From positions 110,607 to 174,606 of the forward strand of contig JAJQCQ010000079.1 of the NCBI GenBank assembly GCA_021202635.1: DNA of 64,000 nucleotides. Reading direction: 5' to 3'. Source of the DNA: Lachnospiraceae bacterium (GTDB lineage: Bacteria; Bacillota; Clostridia; Lachnospirales; Lachnospiraceae). Both the position numbers and the translations under genes were made by a program. Of this stretch, positions 53,381 to 62,260 are shown in pieces. The first letter of the stretch is position 1. Each line of letters begins with the position of its first letter. Under the pieces are notes generated by a model. The model saw nothing but the letters and a program-made list of their open reading frames with translations, searched no databases and had not been told where the DNA came from.

Positions 53381-56300
53381 TTACTCATCCTGTCCTTCTG
53401 TGATGGAATAGAAAGCCTCAATCTGCGCCTGTTCACTGCTCAGGCCTTTCTCCTCCATCTGCACAATCGCCATCTGCATCTGCTTGAACTCATGTGGGAT
53501 GATCTTCTTGAATTTCGGCAGATAGGTGCCAAAATCATCCAGAATCTGTTTGCCCTTCTTGGAGTTCGTATATTTTACATGGTCATTGATAATCTCTTTG
53601 AGCTCCTGCACATCGTATTTGGACGTAATCAGCTCGATGGATACCATGTTTTTATTTACTTTTGTGTAAAGGTCATTGTTCTCATCCAGTACATAGGCAA
53701 TACCGCCGCTCATACCTGCCGCGAAATTCTTGCCCACACTGCCAAGGATCACCGCCCGGCCGCCGGTCATGTACTCACAGCCATGGTCGCCTACACCCTC
53801 GACAACCGTGACCGCGCCCGAGTTGCGCACGCAGAAACGCTCGCCTGCAACGCCATTGATATAAGCGCTGCCGCTGGTCGCACCGTAAAGCGCCACATTT
53901 CCAATAATGATATTCTCATCCTCTTTGAACGGCACGCCCGCCGGCGGATAGACGATCAGCTTGCCGCCGGAAAGTCCTTTTCCAAAGTAATCGTTGCTGT
54001 CGCCAACCAGCTCCAGTGTCAGGCCCTTCGGGATAAACGCGCCGAAGCTCTGTCCGCCCGCGCCATGGCACTTAATGGTATAGGTATCTTCATCGAGACC
54101 CTCCGGATATCGGCGGGTAATCTCAGAGCCAAAAATCGTACCGAACGCACGATCCACATTGGAGACATCCAGCTCTACGCTCCGCTTCTGCCCCTGCTCC
54201 AGCGCACTGCCAAGCTTCGCCATCAGCACCGTCTCATCCTTGGTCTGATTCAGCTTAAAATCAAAGACCTGTTCCGGATCAAAGGTCACCTTCTGACCTC
54301 CGCCCGCGTAAGGGTTATTCAGAATATTACTCAGGTCAATGCGGTCTGCGCGCGGATTTGCGCAGTTGTCCATCTTCTTGAGCAGATCGCTTCTGCCGAC
54401 CATCTCATCAATGGTACGGAAGCCCAGCTTCGCCATATATTCCCGCAGATCCTGCGCGATAAAACGCATAAAGTTTACAACATATTCCGGCTTGCCGCGG
54501 AAACGCTTACGCAGCTCCGGATTCTGGGTCGCCACACCGACCGGGCAGGTATCCAGATTGCAGACACGCATCATTACGCAGCCCATCGACACCAACGGTC
54601 CGGTCGCGAAGCCGAATTCCTCCGCACCCAGCAGAATTGCCATCGCCACATCGCGGCCGCTCATCAGCTTGCCGTCTGTTTCAATACGGACTTTATTTCT
54701 CAAACCATTCATCAGCAGTGTCTGGTGGGTCTCTGCCAGACCCAGCTCCCACGGAAGTCCCGCGTGATGGATGGAGCTGCGCGGCGCCGCACCGGTGCCT
54801 CCGTCATAGCCGGAGATCAGGATCACCTGCGCACCCGCCTTTGCCACACCGGCCGCAACCGTACCGACGCCAGCCTCTGATACCAGCTTCACGGAGATAT
54901 CCGCCTGATTGTTGGCGTTTTTCAGGTCGTAGATCAGCTGCGCCAGATCTTCAATCGAATAAATGTCATGGTGAGGCGGCGGAGAAATCAGGCTGACGCC
55001 CGGCGTCGAATGCCTGGTCTTGGCAATCCACGGGTATACCTTTTTGCCTGGAAGATGTCCGCCCTCGCCCGGCTTCGCGCCCTGTGCCATCTTGATCTGG
55101 ATTTCCTTTGCGCTGACCAGGTAGCGGCTCGTCACACCAAAACGGCCGGAAGCGACCTGCTTGATCGCTGAGCAGCGATTCTTTCCGTCCGATCCGATCA
55201 CAAGACGGTCCAGACTCTCGCCGCCCTCACCGGTATTGGACTTGCCGTGGAGCATATTCATAGCGATCGCCAGCGTCTCATGCGCCTCCTGCGAAATCGA
55301 GCCGTAGGACATCGCGCCGGTCTTGAAGCGGGTCACAATCGAGTCAACGCTCTCGACCTCATCAATCGGCACGCCCTTCTCCGGGTAGATGAAATCCATC
55401 GTATTGCGGATGCAGCCGGATTCCTCCTGGTTAACCAGATCGGTAAATTCCTTGAACATCTGATAATTGCCGGTGCGGGTCGACTCCTGCAGTAAATGAA
55501 TGGTACACGGGTTATAGCGGTGATGTTCCCCGCCGCTTCTCGATTTGTGCCAGCCCATGCTGTCCAGTGTCAGGTCTTCCTTCAGACCCAACGGGTCAAA
55601 CGCCTTCGAATGACGGTAATCAATGTCATCCTCGATATCCTTCAGCGTAATGCCGCCGATGCGGCTCACGGTGTTGGTAAAATATTTGTCGATCACTTCC
55701 TCGCTGATGCCGATCGCCTCAAAAATCTGCGAGCCCTGATAGGACTGGATCGTGGAAATTCCCATCTTGGAAGCGATCTTTACAATCTCGTTGATAATCG
55801 CGTTCGTATAGTCTTCTACTGCCGCATAATAATCCTTTTCCAGCATATCAGTATTGATCAGCTGATGGATTGTGTCCAGAGCAAGGTACGGGTTGATCGC
55901 GCTTGCACCATAGCCGAGCAGTGTTGCGAAATGATGCACCTCTCTGGGTTCGCCGGTCTCCAGAATCACAGCAATCGAAGTCTTGCGCTTGGTGCTGACC
56001 AGATAACGGTTCACCGCTGAAGTCGCCAGCAGCGACGGAATCGGTACACGGAACTCATCCACACCCTTATCGCTCAGAACCAGAATATTGGCTCCATCGC
56101 GGAATGCCCGGTCTACTTCCAGATAGAGATGGTCGATTGCTTTCTCCAGACCGGTATTTTTATAATAGGTAATTGAAACAACTGCCACCTTAAAGCCGGG
56201 GACTTTCATATTTTTGATCTTCATCATGTCCGTGTTGGACAGAATCGGATTCTGAATCTGCAGCACCTGGCAGTTTTCCGGATGCTCCTCCAGCAGGTTA

Positions 56301-57946
56301 CCCTCCACGCCGACATAGACCGTCTTGGACGTCACAACCTTCTCACGGATCGCGTCGATAGGCGGGTTTGTTACCTGCGCAAACAGCTGCTTAAAGTAGT
56401 TAAACAGCGGCTGATGCTTGCTCGAAAGCACCGCCAGCGGCGTATCAATGCCCATCGCGCTGATGCCCTCACCGCCCGTCTCGGCCATATTTTTGATCGA
56501 AGTGCGGTACTCCTCATAGCTGTAGCCAAATGCTTTCATCAGGCGCATCCGCATCTCGTCAGAATACGTCTCCACCTTTTTGTTCGGTATCTTCAGATCC
56601 TTTAATGCCACCAGATAACGGTCCAGCCATTCTCCATACGGCTGACGGTCCGCGTAGCGGCTCTTAAGCTCCTCATCATCGACAAGACGGCCCTCTACCA
56701 TATCCACCAGCAGCATTTTACCCGGATGCAGGCGTTCCTTCTGGACGATCTTTTCCGGAGGAATATCCAGTACGCCAACCTCCGAAGACAGAATCACATA
56801 ACCGTCCGACGTCACATAATAACGGGACGGACGCAGACCATTGCGGTCAAGCACAGCTCCCATGATGTCTCCGTCTGAAAACAGAATCGACGCCGGGCCG
56901 TCCCACGGCTCCATCATCGTCCCATAATAATGGTAGAAATCCTTCTTCTTCTGAGACATGACTGCATTGTTCGCCCACGGCTCCGGAATGGTGATCATAA
57001 CCGCCAGCGGCAAATCCATACCGTTCATGGTCAGGAATTCCAGCGTATTGTCCAGCATTGTGGAGTCCGATCCCTTCGCATTGATCACCGGCAGCACTTT
57101 ATGCATATCCTCTTCCATGTATCTGGAGGACATGGTTTCCTCGCGCGCAAGCATCTTATCCGCATTGCCGCGGATCGTATTGATCTCGCCGTTATGTACC
57201 ATCAGGCGATACGGGTGTGCGCGCTCCCAGCTCGGATTCGTGTTCGTACTGAAACGGGAATGCACAATCGCCAGTGCAGACTCATAATCCTCACTCTGCA
57301 AATCGGTGAAGAACGTTCGCAGCTGTCCTACCAGGAACATGCCCTTATAGATAATCGTCCGGCTCGAAAACGATACCACGTAGGTTGTCTCATTGGACTG
57401 TTCAAAAATCCGGCGTACAATATACAGCCTGCGGTCAAAATCAAGTCCCTTATTGACATCCTTCGGCCGCTCTACAAACCCCTGCTCGATGTAAGGCATC
57501 TTCTCCAGCGCCTTGTGTCCCAGCACCTCCGGTACGGTCGGAACCTTCCTCCAGCCGAGGAATTTTAGTCCTTCTTTTTTTACAATGCTCTCGAACATCT
57601 TTTTCGCCTGGTTGCGCCGCAGATCGTCCTGCGGAAAGAAAAACATGCCGATGCCATAGTCCCTCTCTCCGCCTAAAAAAATGCCAAGGTCAGAACACGC
57701 TTTGGAGAAGAATTTATGCGAAATCTGAAGCATAATCCCTACGCCATCACCTGTTTTTCCCTCGGCATCTTTGCCTGCTCTGTGTTCAAGATTTTCTACA
57801 ATACTAAGCGCATCCGCCACTGTCTGATGGGTCTTAATCCCTTTGATATTCACGATCGCGCCGATCCCGCAGTTATCATGTTCAAACTCGGGCCGGTACA
57901 ATCCGGGCTCCCTGCAGACAGATTCAGAATGTATCCTGGAATCCAT
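53381..57946 (-). CDS. gltB: Glutamate synthase large subunit
   Basis: A 1521-residue enzyme that makes two glutamates from glutamine and 2-oxoglutarate. Start at 57946 with GAGGAGG upstream; the longer frame to 58114 would run into the promoter. The mature N-terminal nucleophile is Cys26 (DNCGIGAIV) after a 25-residue propeptide; an FMN-binding barrel and 3Fe-4S Cys (CNLDTCPVG) follow, then the C-terminal beta-helix (GGSGTAY-like repeats). First gene of the gltB-gltD operon. Confidence 0.96.
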   Translation of the reverse strand: MDSRIHSESVCREPGLYRPEFEHDNCGIGAIVNIKGIKTHQTVADALSIVENLEHRAGKDAEGKTGDGVGIMLQISHKFFSKACSDLGIFLGGERDYGIGMFFFPQDDLRRNQAKKMFESIVKKEGLKFLGWRKVPTVPEVLGHKALEKMPYIEQGFVERPKDVNKGLDFDRRLYIVRRIFEQSNETTYVVSFSSRTIIYKGMFLVGQLRTFFTDLQSEDYESALAIVHSRFSTNTNPSWERAHPYRLMVHNGEINTIRGNADKMLAREETMSSRYMEEDMHKVLPVINAKGSDSTMLDNTLEFLTMNGMDLPLAVMITIPEPWANNAVMSQKKKDFYHYYGTMMEPWDGPASILFSDGDIMGAVLDRNGLRPSRYYVTSDGYVILSSEVGVLDIPPEKIVQKERLHPGKMLLVDMVEGRLVDDEELKSRYADRQPYGEWLDRYLVALKDLKIPNKKVETYSDEMRMRLMKAFGYSYEEYRTSIKNMAETGGEGISAMGIDTPLAVLSSKHQPLFNYFKQLFAQVTNPPIDAIREKVVTSKTVYVGVEGNLLEEHPENCQVLQIQNPILSNTDMMKIKNMKVPGFKVAVVSITYYKNTGLEKAIDHLYLEVDRAFRDGANILVLSDKGVDEFRVPIPSLLATSAVNRYLVSTKRKTSIAVILETGEPREVHHFATLLGYGASAINPYLALDTIHQLINTDMLEKDYYAAVEDYTNAIINEIVKIASKMGISTIQSYQGSQIFEAIGISEEVIDKYFTNTVSRIGGITLKDIEDDIDYRHSKAFDPLGLKEDLTLDSMGWHKSRSGGEHHRYNPCTIHLLQESTRTGNYQMFKEFTDLVNQEESGCIRNTMDFIYPEKGVPIDEVESVDSIVTRFKTGAMSYGSISQEAHETLAIAMNMLHGKSNTGEGGESLDRLVIGSDGKNRCSAIKQVASGRFGVTSRYLVSAKEIQIKMAQGAKPGEGGHLPGKKVYPWIAKTRHSTPGVSLISPPPHHDIYSIEDLAQLIYDLKNANNQADISVKLVSEAGVGTVAAGVAKAGAQVILISGYDGGTGAAPRSSIHHAGLPWELGLAETHQTLLMNGLRNKVRIETDGKLMSGRDVAMAILLGAEEFGFATGPLVSMGCVMMRVCNLDTCPVGVATQNPELRKRFRGKPEYVVNFMRFIAQDLREYMAKLGFRTIDEMVGRSDLLKKMDNCANPRADRIDLSNILNNPYAGGGQKVTFDPEQVFDFKLNQTKDETVLMAKLGSALEQGQKRSVELDVSNVDRAFGTIFGSEITRRYPEGLDEDTYTIKCHGAGGQSFGAFIPKGLTLELVGDSNDYFGKGLSGGKLIVYPPAGVPFKEDENIIIGNVALYGATSGSAYINGVAGERFCVRNSGAVTVVEGVGDHGCEYMTGGRAVILGSVGKNFAAGMSGGIAYVLDENNDLYTKVNKNMVSIELITSKYDVQELKEIINDHVKYTNSKKGKQILDDFGTYLPKFKKIIPHEFKQMQMAIVQMEEKGLSSEQAQIEAFYSITEGQDE

Positions 57947-58118
57947 CCGAAATCCCTCCTCAATTTTCCTCCTTGTACTCAGGTCTGTTACGAAAGAACG
58001 AATGCCACCCGCACCTGTTATCTTGTAACAGCTCCCTGGCAATGCCGCTGCCCTGCAGATCACCCGGCCGGTGAAATCCCGCCGCAAGTGAAGCATCACC
58101 CGGGCGCTCCGCATTTGC
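57947..58118 (-). promoter_or_regulatory. Structured mRNA leader of gltB with two competing pairings
   Basis: About 170 bases from the presumed start near 58118. In the RNA, CTGTTAC (58031-58025) can pair with TAACAG (58020-58015) as a 6-base hairpin, or with GTAACAG (57991-57985) as a longer 7-base stem; the two are exclusive. Upstream, GGGTGAT/ATTTCACC stretches allow more helices. No known riboswitch consensus fits. It could be an attenuator or a protein-binding leader. An in-frame extension of gltB through this region is rejected. Confidence 0.45.
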
Positions 58119-58125
58119 TTTTTGT

Positions 58126-58154
58126 ATCATACACCTGTTTTCCGCATCTGTAAA
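58126..58154 (-). promoter_or_regulatory. Promoter of the gltB-gltD operon
   Basis: On the minus strand TTTACA (58154-58149), 17-base spacer, TATGAT (58131-58126). This places the transcript start near 58118, about 170 bases before the gltB ATG. From 58155 to 58297 there is only AT-rich DNA without a clear feature. Confidence 0.75.
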
Positions 58155-58297
58155 GTATTATTTTTTCAAAAGTTTTCAGATAATTTGACTCTATTCTGGA
58201 TTATCCTATTTTATCTGATTATTTGCTTGATATTTTCCTGTTTTGTTCTTATTTGGCACAATTTCCCTGTTCTGCTTATGTTTGGAACCGATACACA

Positions 58298-59005
58298 TTA
58301 TGAAAAAAAGATTGCCGTCAGATTTGCCCCCATGTGAAACAAAACCGGCGCAACCAGACATCCACTCTGCTCATAAAGAAGAGCAAGGAGCATCGCCATA
58401 GGAAATGCGTAAATCATCTGAATCGGGTTCCCGTGATAAAGCGCAAAAAGCAGCGCCGAGAAAAAAACAGCCTGGCGCTTACATAACCTCGTCCTCATTC
58501 TCTCATAGACCAGTCCCCGAAAAATCAATTCCTCTGCCACCGGAACCAGCAGCCCCGGCCCTAACACCTGCATCACCATCTGACTTCCAAGCAGAGCCTC
58601 CTGTGTCTGATTGGAAAAGACAGAAGAAATTCCCAGCCAGTACAGGAATCCACTCCAGGCCACATTTAATATGCCACCGCCCATAAAACATACGGCATAC
58701 CATGCCGGACCATGCATCTTCCCAACCCGTACAGACGGATGCTTTGCGTTCCGGATCATCGTTTTCCTGTCCATGGTCTCTCTGACCATCCTCTGCGTTT
58801 CTCCGCCCGTCTTTTGCTGAAGACTTCCTTCTGTTCTCCAGATGGCATCCCGCCGATACATCCATATTGCAGCCGGAAGCATCAGAAAAGCAGACAGCGC
58901 GGTACAGGCCGCGCTGTCAAGAATGTCACCTGCCAAAATCGCCACTCCCTCTGAAAATACCAGATGAATCAGTACCGGGGAGAGGACATAAATAATCCAG
59001 GTCAT
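58298..59005 (-). CDS. CPBP (CAAX-like) intramembrane metalloprotease
   Basis: A 235-residue membrane protease with about seven hydrophobic segments. Start at 59005 with GGAGAAGG upstream (the frame to 59050 is too early). The family's motifs are present: EELIFRGLVYERMR (catalytic Glu-Glu-x3-Arg) and FALYHGNP (metal-binding His); a final His lies in FHMGANL. Such proteins cleave or modify membrane peptides, sometimes bacteriocin-related. It is the last gene of the envelope gene run. Confidence 0.88.
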   Translation of the reverse strand: MTWIIYVLSPVLIHLVFSEGVAILAGDILDSAACTALSAFLMLPAAIWMYRRDAIWRTEGSLQQKTGGETQRMVRETMDRKTMIRNAKHPSVRVGKMHGPAWYAVCFMGGGILNVAWSGFLYWLGISSVFSNQTQEALLGSQMVMQVLGPGLLVPVAEELIFRGLVYERMRTRLCKRQAVFFSALLFALYHGNPIQMIYAFPMAMLLALLYEQSGCLVAPVLFHMGANLTAIFFS

Positions 59006-59049
59006 AGCCTTCTCCAAAAATATGTATGTAACGATTCCGTGCCTTCGCA

Positions 59050-60336
59050 TTACGAGACTTCTGTCTCATCGTTATCTTCTGATTCCGGAATTACCGGAAG
59101 TGTCACGGAATCAATGTGCCACTCCTCCTCATACCAGGACAAGGTAAATTCCGCTGTTGCCTCTCCCTGGTAAGAAACCGTCTGAAACTCCCAGGCATTT
59201 GTGCCGTCTGCCCAGATTTCTCCCGTCTCAACCCGCTCCGTATTCCTCACAATATAGCAATACGTAAAGGTCATGACCGTCGTAATCGCACCGTTTTCCG
59301 CATCACTGTAAGCAGGATCTTCAAACTCCGCTTCATAATCATATATCCCAACGCTCTCAAACTCTGGATGAGTAACCGTGTTCTCGCGATAGAACTCTTC
59401 TGACTGATTCTCTATAATCTCCAGAACATCCTCCATGCAGGCCTCAAACAATGTTGCAAGCGCTTCATTTACTTCTGAGCTCTCACTCTCTTCTGAATTT
59501 TCGCCATTTTCCGTGCTTTCCTGGCCTTCTGCGCTCTCTGCCCCGCCTTCCGCACTTTCCGCCTCTTCCGTCTCCAGACCTTCCACCACACTGGCCCTGT
59601 AAATCTGCTTCAATGCCTCAACGGCCAGCTCTTCGCAGGCAGACATCGCACTTTCTTTCAAGGTCATCTGTTCACTGTAGTCCACATCTCCATCCGCCGT
59701 CTCAAGAGTTACCTCGTAAGACTCCAGAATCGGATTTCGAATCACCACATCTGCCGTACCGGCCAGAAGACCTGGTATCTCATAGCAGTCTTTGGACGCA
59801 CTCACATCCTCTTCTACCAGCCAGGAAGCTCCCATTTCCTCACCATCCAGGTATACAGTCGAGCCGGCAGGAACCGTCACCCGCAGGTTTGTCACCATAC
59901 AATGGCTCGCAAGCACCTTCCACTGTGGCATCAGTCCAAAAATCTCTTCCGACTGTTTTTTTACAGTAAAGGTTTCTTCTGCCAGAACATTCCCTGCCGC
60001 ATCCAGAAAATTAACCGAATAATCCACATAAGAATCTCCGTTCGTCCCCTGTCTGCTGGAGATTTCTTCTGCCTGATACGAATCACAAAGTACATACTTT
60101 TTTGACAGAACCGCCGCCTCATATTCCGCAAATGTCATCTGCGTATTCTCTGACTGATCCAGCTGTTCAAAGGCCTTCTCCGTATTATTCTCAACCAGAA
60201 GAGACAGGTATTCTTCCAGCGCAGATCCCGGAACACTTTGCGGATAATAATGAACCAGATAAGATGCTCCGCCAAAAGCCACCACCACCAGCATCAATAT
60301 AATAAACTTAATCAGTAATCTTCGAAATACTTTCAT
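59050..60336 (-). CDS. Membrane-anchored protein, TcaA/PEGA-like outside region
   Basis: A 428-residue protein with one N-terminal helix (FIILMLVVVAFGGASYLV) and a long outside part. Residues 30-130 resemble NTF2-like repeats of TcaA-type proteins (VENNTEKAFEQLDQS and FAEYEAAVLSKKYVL), then a PEGA-like beta domain (AGSTVYLDGEEMG) and an acidic Glu/Ser stretch (AESAEGGAESAEGQESTEN). Start at 60336 with GGAGG upstream. It is probably an envelope sensor or wall-associated protein; similarity is judged by eye only. Confidence 0.7.
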   Translation of the reverse strand: MKVFRRLLIKFIILMLVVVAFGGASYLVHYYPQSVPGSALEEYLSLLVENNTEKAFEQLDQSENTQMTFAEYEAAVLSKKYVLCDSYQAEEISSRQGTNGDSYVDYSVNFLDAAGNVLAEETFTVKKQSEEIFGLMPQWKVLASHCMVTNLRVTVPAGSTVYLDGEEMGASWLVEEDVSASKDCYEIPGLLAGTADVVIRNPILESYEVTLETADGDVDYSEQMTLKESAMSACEELAVEALKQIYRASVVEGLETEEAESAEGGAESAEGQESTENGENSEESESSEVNEALATLFEACMEDVLEIIENQSEEFYRENTVTHPEFESVGIYDYEAEFEDPAYSDAENGAITTVMTFTYCYIVRNTERVETGEIWADGTNAWEFQTVSYQGEATAEFTLSWYEEEWHIDSVTLPVIPESEDNDETEVS

Positions 60337-60419
60337 GCCAATCCTCCATCCCATTCATCCGCATCTGCTTTGTCTCCTTCCATCGCAAATGCCTCCGGCG
60401 TGCAGTCATCTGTCCCCTG

Positions 60420-61733
60420 TCAGCCGCCAATCGACTCCTCATAAGCGAGGATTACATTCAGATTCGCTTTCTCATACTCATTCAGATAAGAAAACATATT
60501 GGCATCAAATTCTTCCGGTGTATAAAGTGCCGTATACCACGACTTCTGGCTAAAATATTCCTGTAAGTCCTCCGAATCAAACATTCTTCCATGCAGCGCG
60601 AAAATTTCATTTCTTATCAGGCGAAGCTCACTCAGACTATATCCGTATAACTCACTTTCACTGATATACCGGCTGCTGATTCCGGAAATAATTGTATCCG
60701 AATCACGGACCGTTGTACCAGAGGAAGTCGAACCGCCCGATGAACCGGCGAATGAAGAACCTGTCGTACCAGAACTGCCGGAAGCGGAGCCATTCGAACC
60801 GGAACTGCCCGCCCCGGAGCTGCCTGATCCGGAACTGCCTGATCCGGAGCCAGAATTTGCACTCGATCCCTGGTAGGTCCAGATTGTAATATTATCATCC
60901 GAATCTACCGCAATCCATCCATCATCCATACTTCCGGTGCTACTGCTGCTTGCTGAACTTCCACTGCTTGTGGTACTGCTGCTGACTGAACTTCCGCTGC
61001 TTGTGGTACTGCTGCTGACTGTGCTTCCGCTGCCCGTAGTACTGCTGCTTGCTGAACTTCCGCTGCTTGACGTATTTCCACGATTTGCATTGCTGCTATT
61101 TCCGGAAGAACTGATACTGCCGGTATTCTTTCCGCTGCTCACACCAGTTGTACTTCCACTGTTTACAGAATTCGAGCTGCTTCCCACGCTTGTGCTTGCA
61201 GGCTCATCTGTGTCGGTATCATTATCAGCTTCCGATTTTACTGTTGTGTATTCAGACTCCGTATCAGCTTTTATCTCAGATTCTTCGGTCTCCTGCCCCG
61301 AATCGTTGTCCGATTTCTGTTTGGTATCTGTCTCTGTTTCCTCTTCCGTTCCCGCTTCTGTTTCCGCTTCCTCTTCCGTTTCTTCTTCTGTCTCAGTTTC
61401 CGTTTCCGCTTCTGTTTCGAATTCAGTCTCCGTTTCCATTTCTTCCCTGTCATTCTCTTCTGTCTCAACGCCGTCCTCTATCGTACCGGACGCAGTAACA
61501 GTGAATGCATCTGTCTGATATGTTCTTATATCCTCTGTCTCATCTGGAACGGAAATCGTTCCCTCCGACACTTCTTCCGTGCTTTCTTCCTCCGAAGGAT
61601 TCTCCATGAACATTTCCATTGACAAGACATCTGACAGGAACAAATCCACCGTAAGAAAAGAGGCTCCTGCGGCTAAAACGCATCCAACCACAAAACCACT
61701 GTTGCGCTTTATAATATTCCTCTTCTTCCTCAT
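60420..61733 (-). CDS. YARHG-domain protein with acidic and Ser-rich repeats
   Basis: A 437-residue protein: N-terminal membrane segment (FVVGCVLAAGASFLTVDLF), a Glu/Thr-rich stretch of about 60 residues, a Ser/Gly-rich linker with an 11-residue repeat (SSTTSSGSSVS type, see 60947-61057), and at the C-terminus the YARHG domain (YGYSLSELRLIRNEIFALHG, then YFSQKSWY and ANLNVILAYE). YARHG domains occur in surface and extracellular proteins of Clostridia; the role is unknown. It follows the surface protein gene with a 56-base gap. Confidence 0.85.
   Translation of the reverse strand: MRKKRNIIKRNSGFVVGCVLAAGASFLTVDLFLSDVLSMEMFMENPSEEESTEEVSEGTISVPDETEDIRTYQTDAFTVTASGTIEDGVETEENDREEMETETEFETEAETETETEEETEEEAETEAGTEEETETDTKQKSDNDSGQETEESEIKADTESEYTTVKSEADNDTDTDEPASTSVGSSSNSVNSGSTTGVSSGKNTGSISSSGNSSNANRGNTSSSGSSASSSTTGSGSTVSSSTTSSGSSVSSSTTSSGSSASSSSTGSMDDGWIAVDSDDNITIWTYQGSSANSGSGSGSSGSGSSGAGSSGSNGSASGSSGTTGSSFAGSSGGSTSSGTTVRDSDTIISGISSRYISESELYGYSLSELRLIRNEIFALHGRMFDSEDLQEYFSQKSWYTALYTPEEFDANMFSYLNEYEKANLNVILAYEESIGG
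60947..61057. repeat. 33-base tandem repeat in the YARHG gene
   Basis: A 33-base unit (11 codons) repeats at least three times, for example CTTGTGGTACTGCTGCTG followed by A/T-CTGAACTTCCGCTG on the plus strand. It encodes the Ser/Thr/Gly linker units SSTTGSGSTVS, SSTTSSGSSVS and SSTTSSGSSAS. Copy number is likely to vary between strains. Confidence 0.7.
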
Positions 61734-61789
61734 AATTCTTTATATCTCACCCCTTCATGGGGCATCATAACACACTTATGTGAAAAAGT

Positions 61790-62260
61790 CTATTTGAATC
61801 TTTTCCCGAAAATCGGACATACAGAAGCTGTAGTTACGGAAAATATAAGCATACCGATGATTAACACAATCCACCCAGTTCTTTTATCACTATTTTTTGC
61901 CAAAAAACCACCTTTTTCTGACGTTACCCGGTTTTCACTGGAATATTGTGTGTCGGAGGCAGCCCCGGCTGACAATTCACTCGCATCGCTGTTATCTGAG
62001 CCACCATTCTGAACAAGCTCTCTTCTTTCACTGTCATCTTCCAGCGGTTCCATTTCGTTCTCCTCATTCAAAAGCTTCTCGTTCTCCTCCGCTTTATCGC
62101 TGTCTTGCAATCCTGTTGTCTCATCAGCCAGTTCCATCGCACTTTTACGAACCTTCGTATAAGCAGGAATATTTTCTCCCTCCGTACTGATAAATACCGG
62201 AATCTCTTCACTCCAGAATTCATTCCCCGCCATATCACACAGCCACACCTGTAAAGTCTG
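61790..62260 (-). pseudogene. C-terminal part of the surface protein, cut off by an in-frame TGA
   Basis: In the same frame as the gene at 62261-64000, right after its TGA (62263-62261). It encodes QTLQVWLCDMAGNEFWSEEI, which continues the last Ig-like domain (the D-AGN pattern), an acidic spacer, and a final membrane segment TGWIVLIIGMLIFSVTTA followed by GKRFK. A GTG at 62248 could start a separate 152-residue product but has no ribosome site, and it would begin in the middle of a beta-strand. It is best read as the lost C-terminus of the upstream gene. Confidence 0.75.

Noticed and set aside
57947..58114. T-box leader for gltB, suggested by GGGTGGCA near 58000
   Set aside because: Only part of the T-box consensus is matched; the ACCGCG part, specifier-loop signals and a terminator/antiterminator pair are not visible.
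61790..62248. Separate 152-residue gene starting at the GTG at 62248
   Set aside because: No ribosome site, and the start falls in a beta-strand of a domain that continues the upstream frame.
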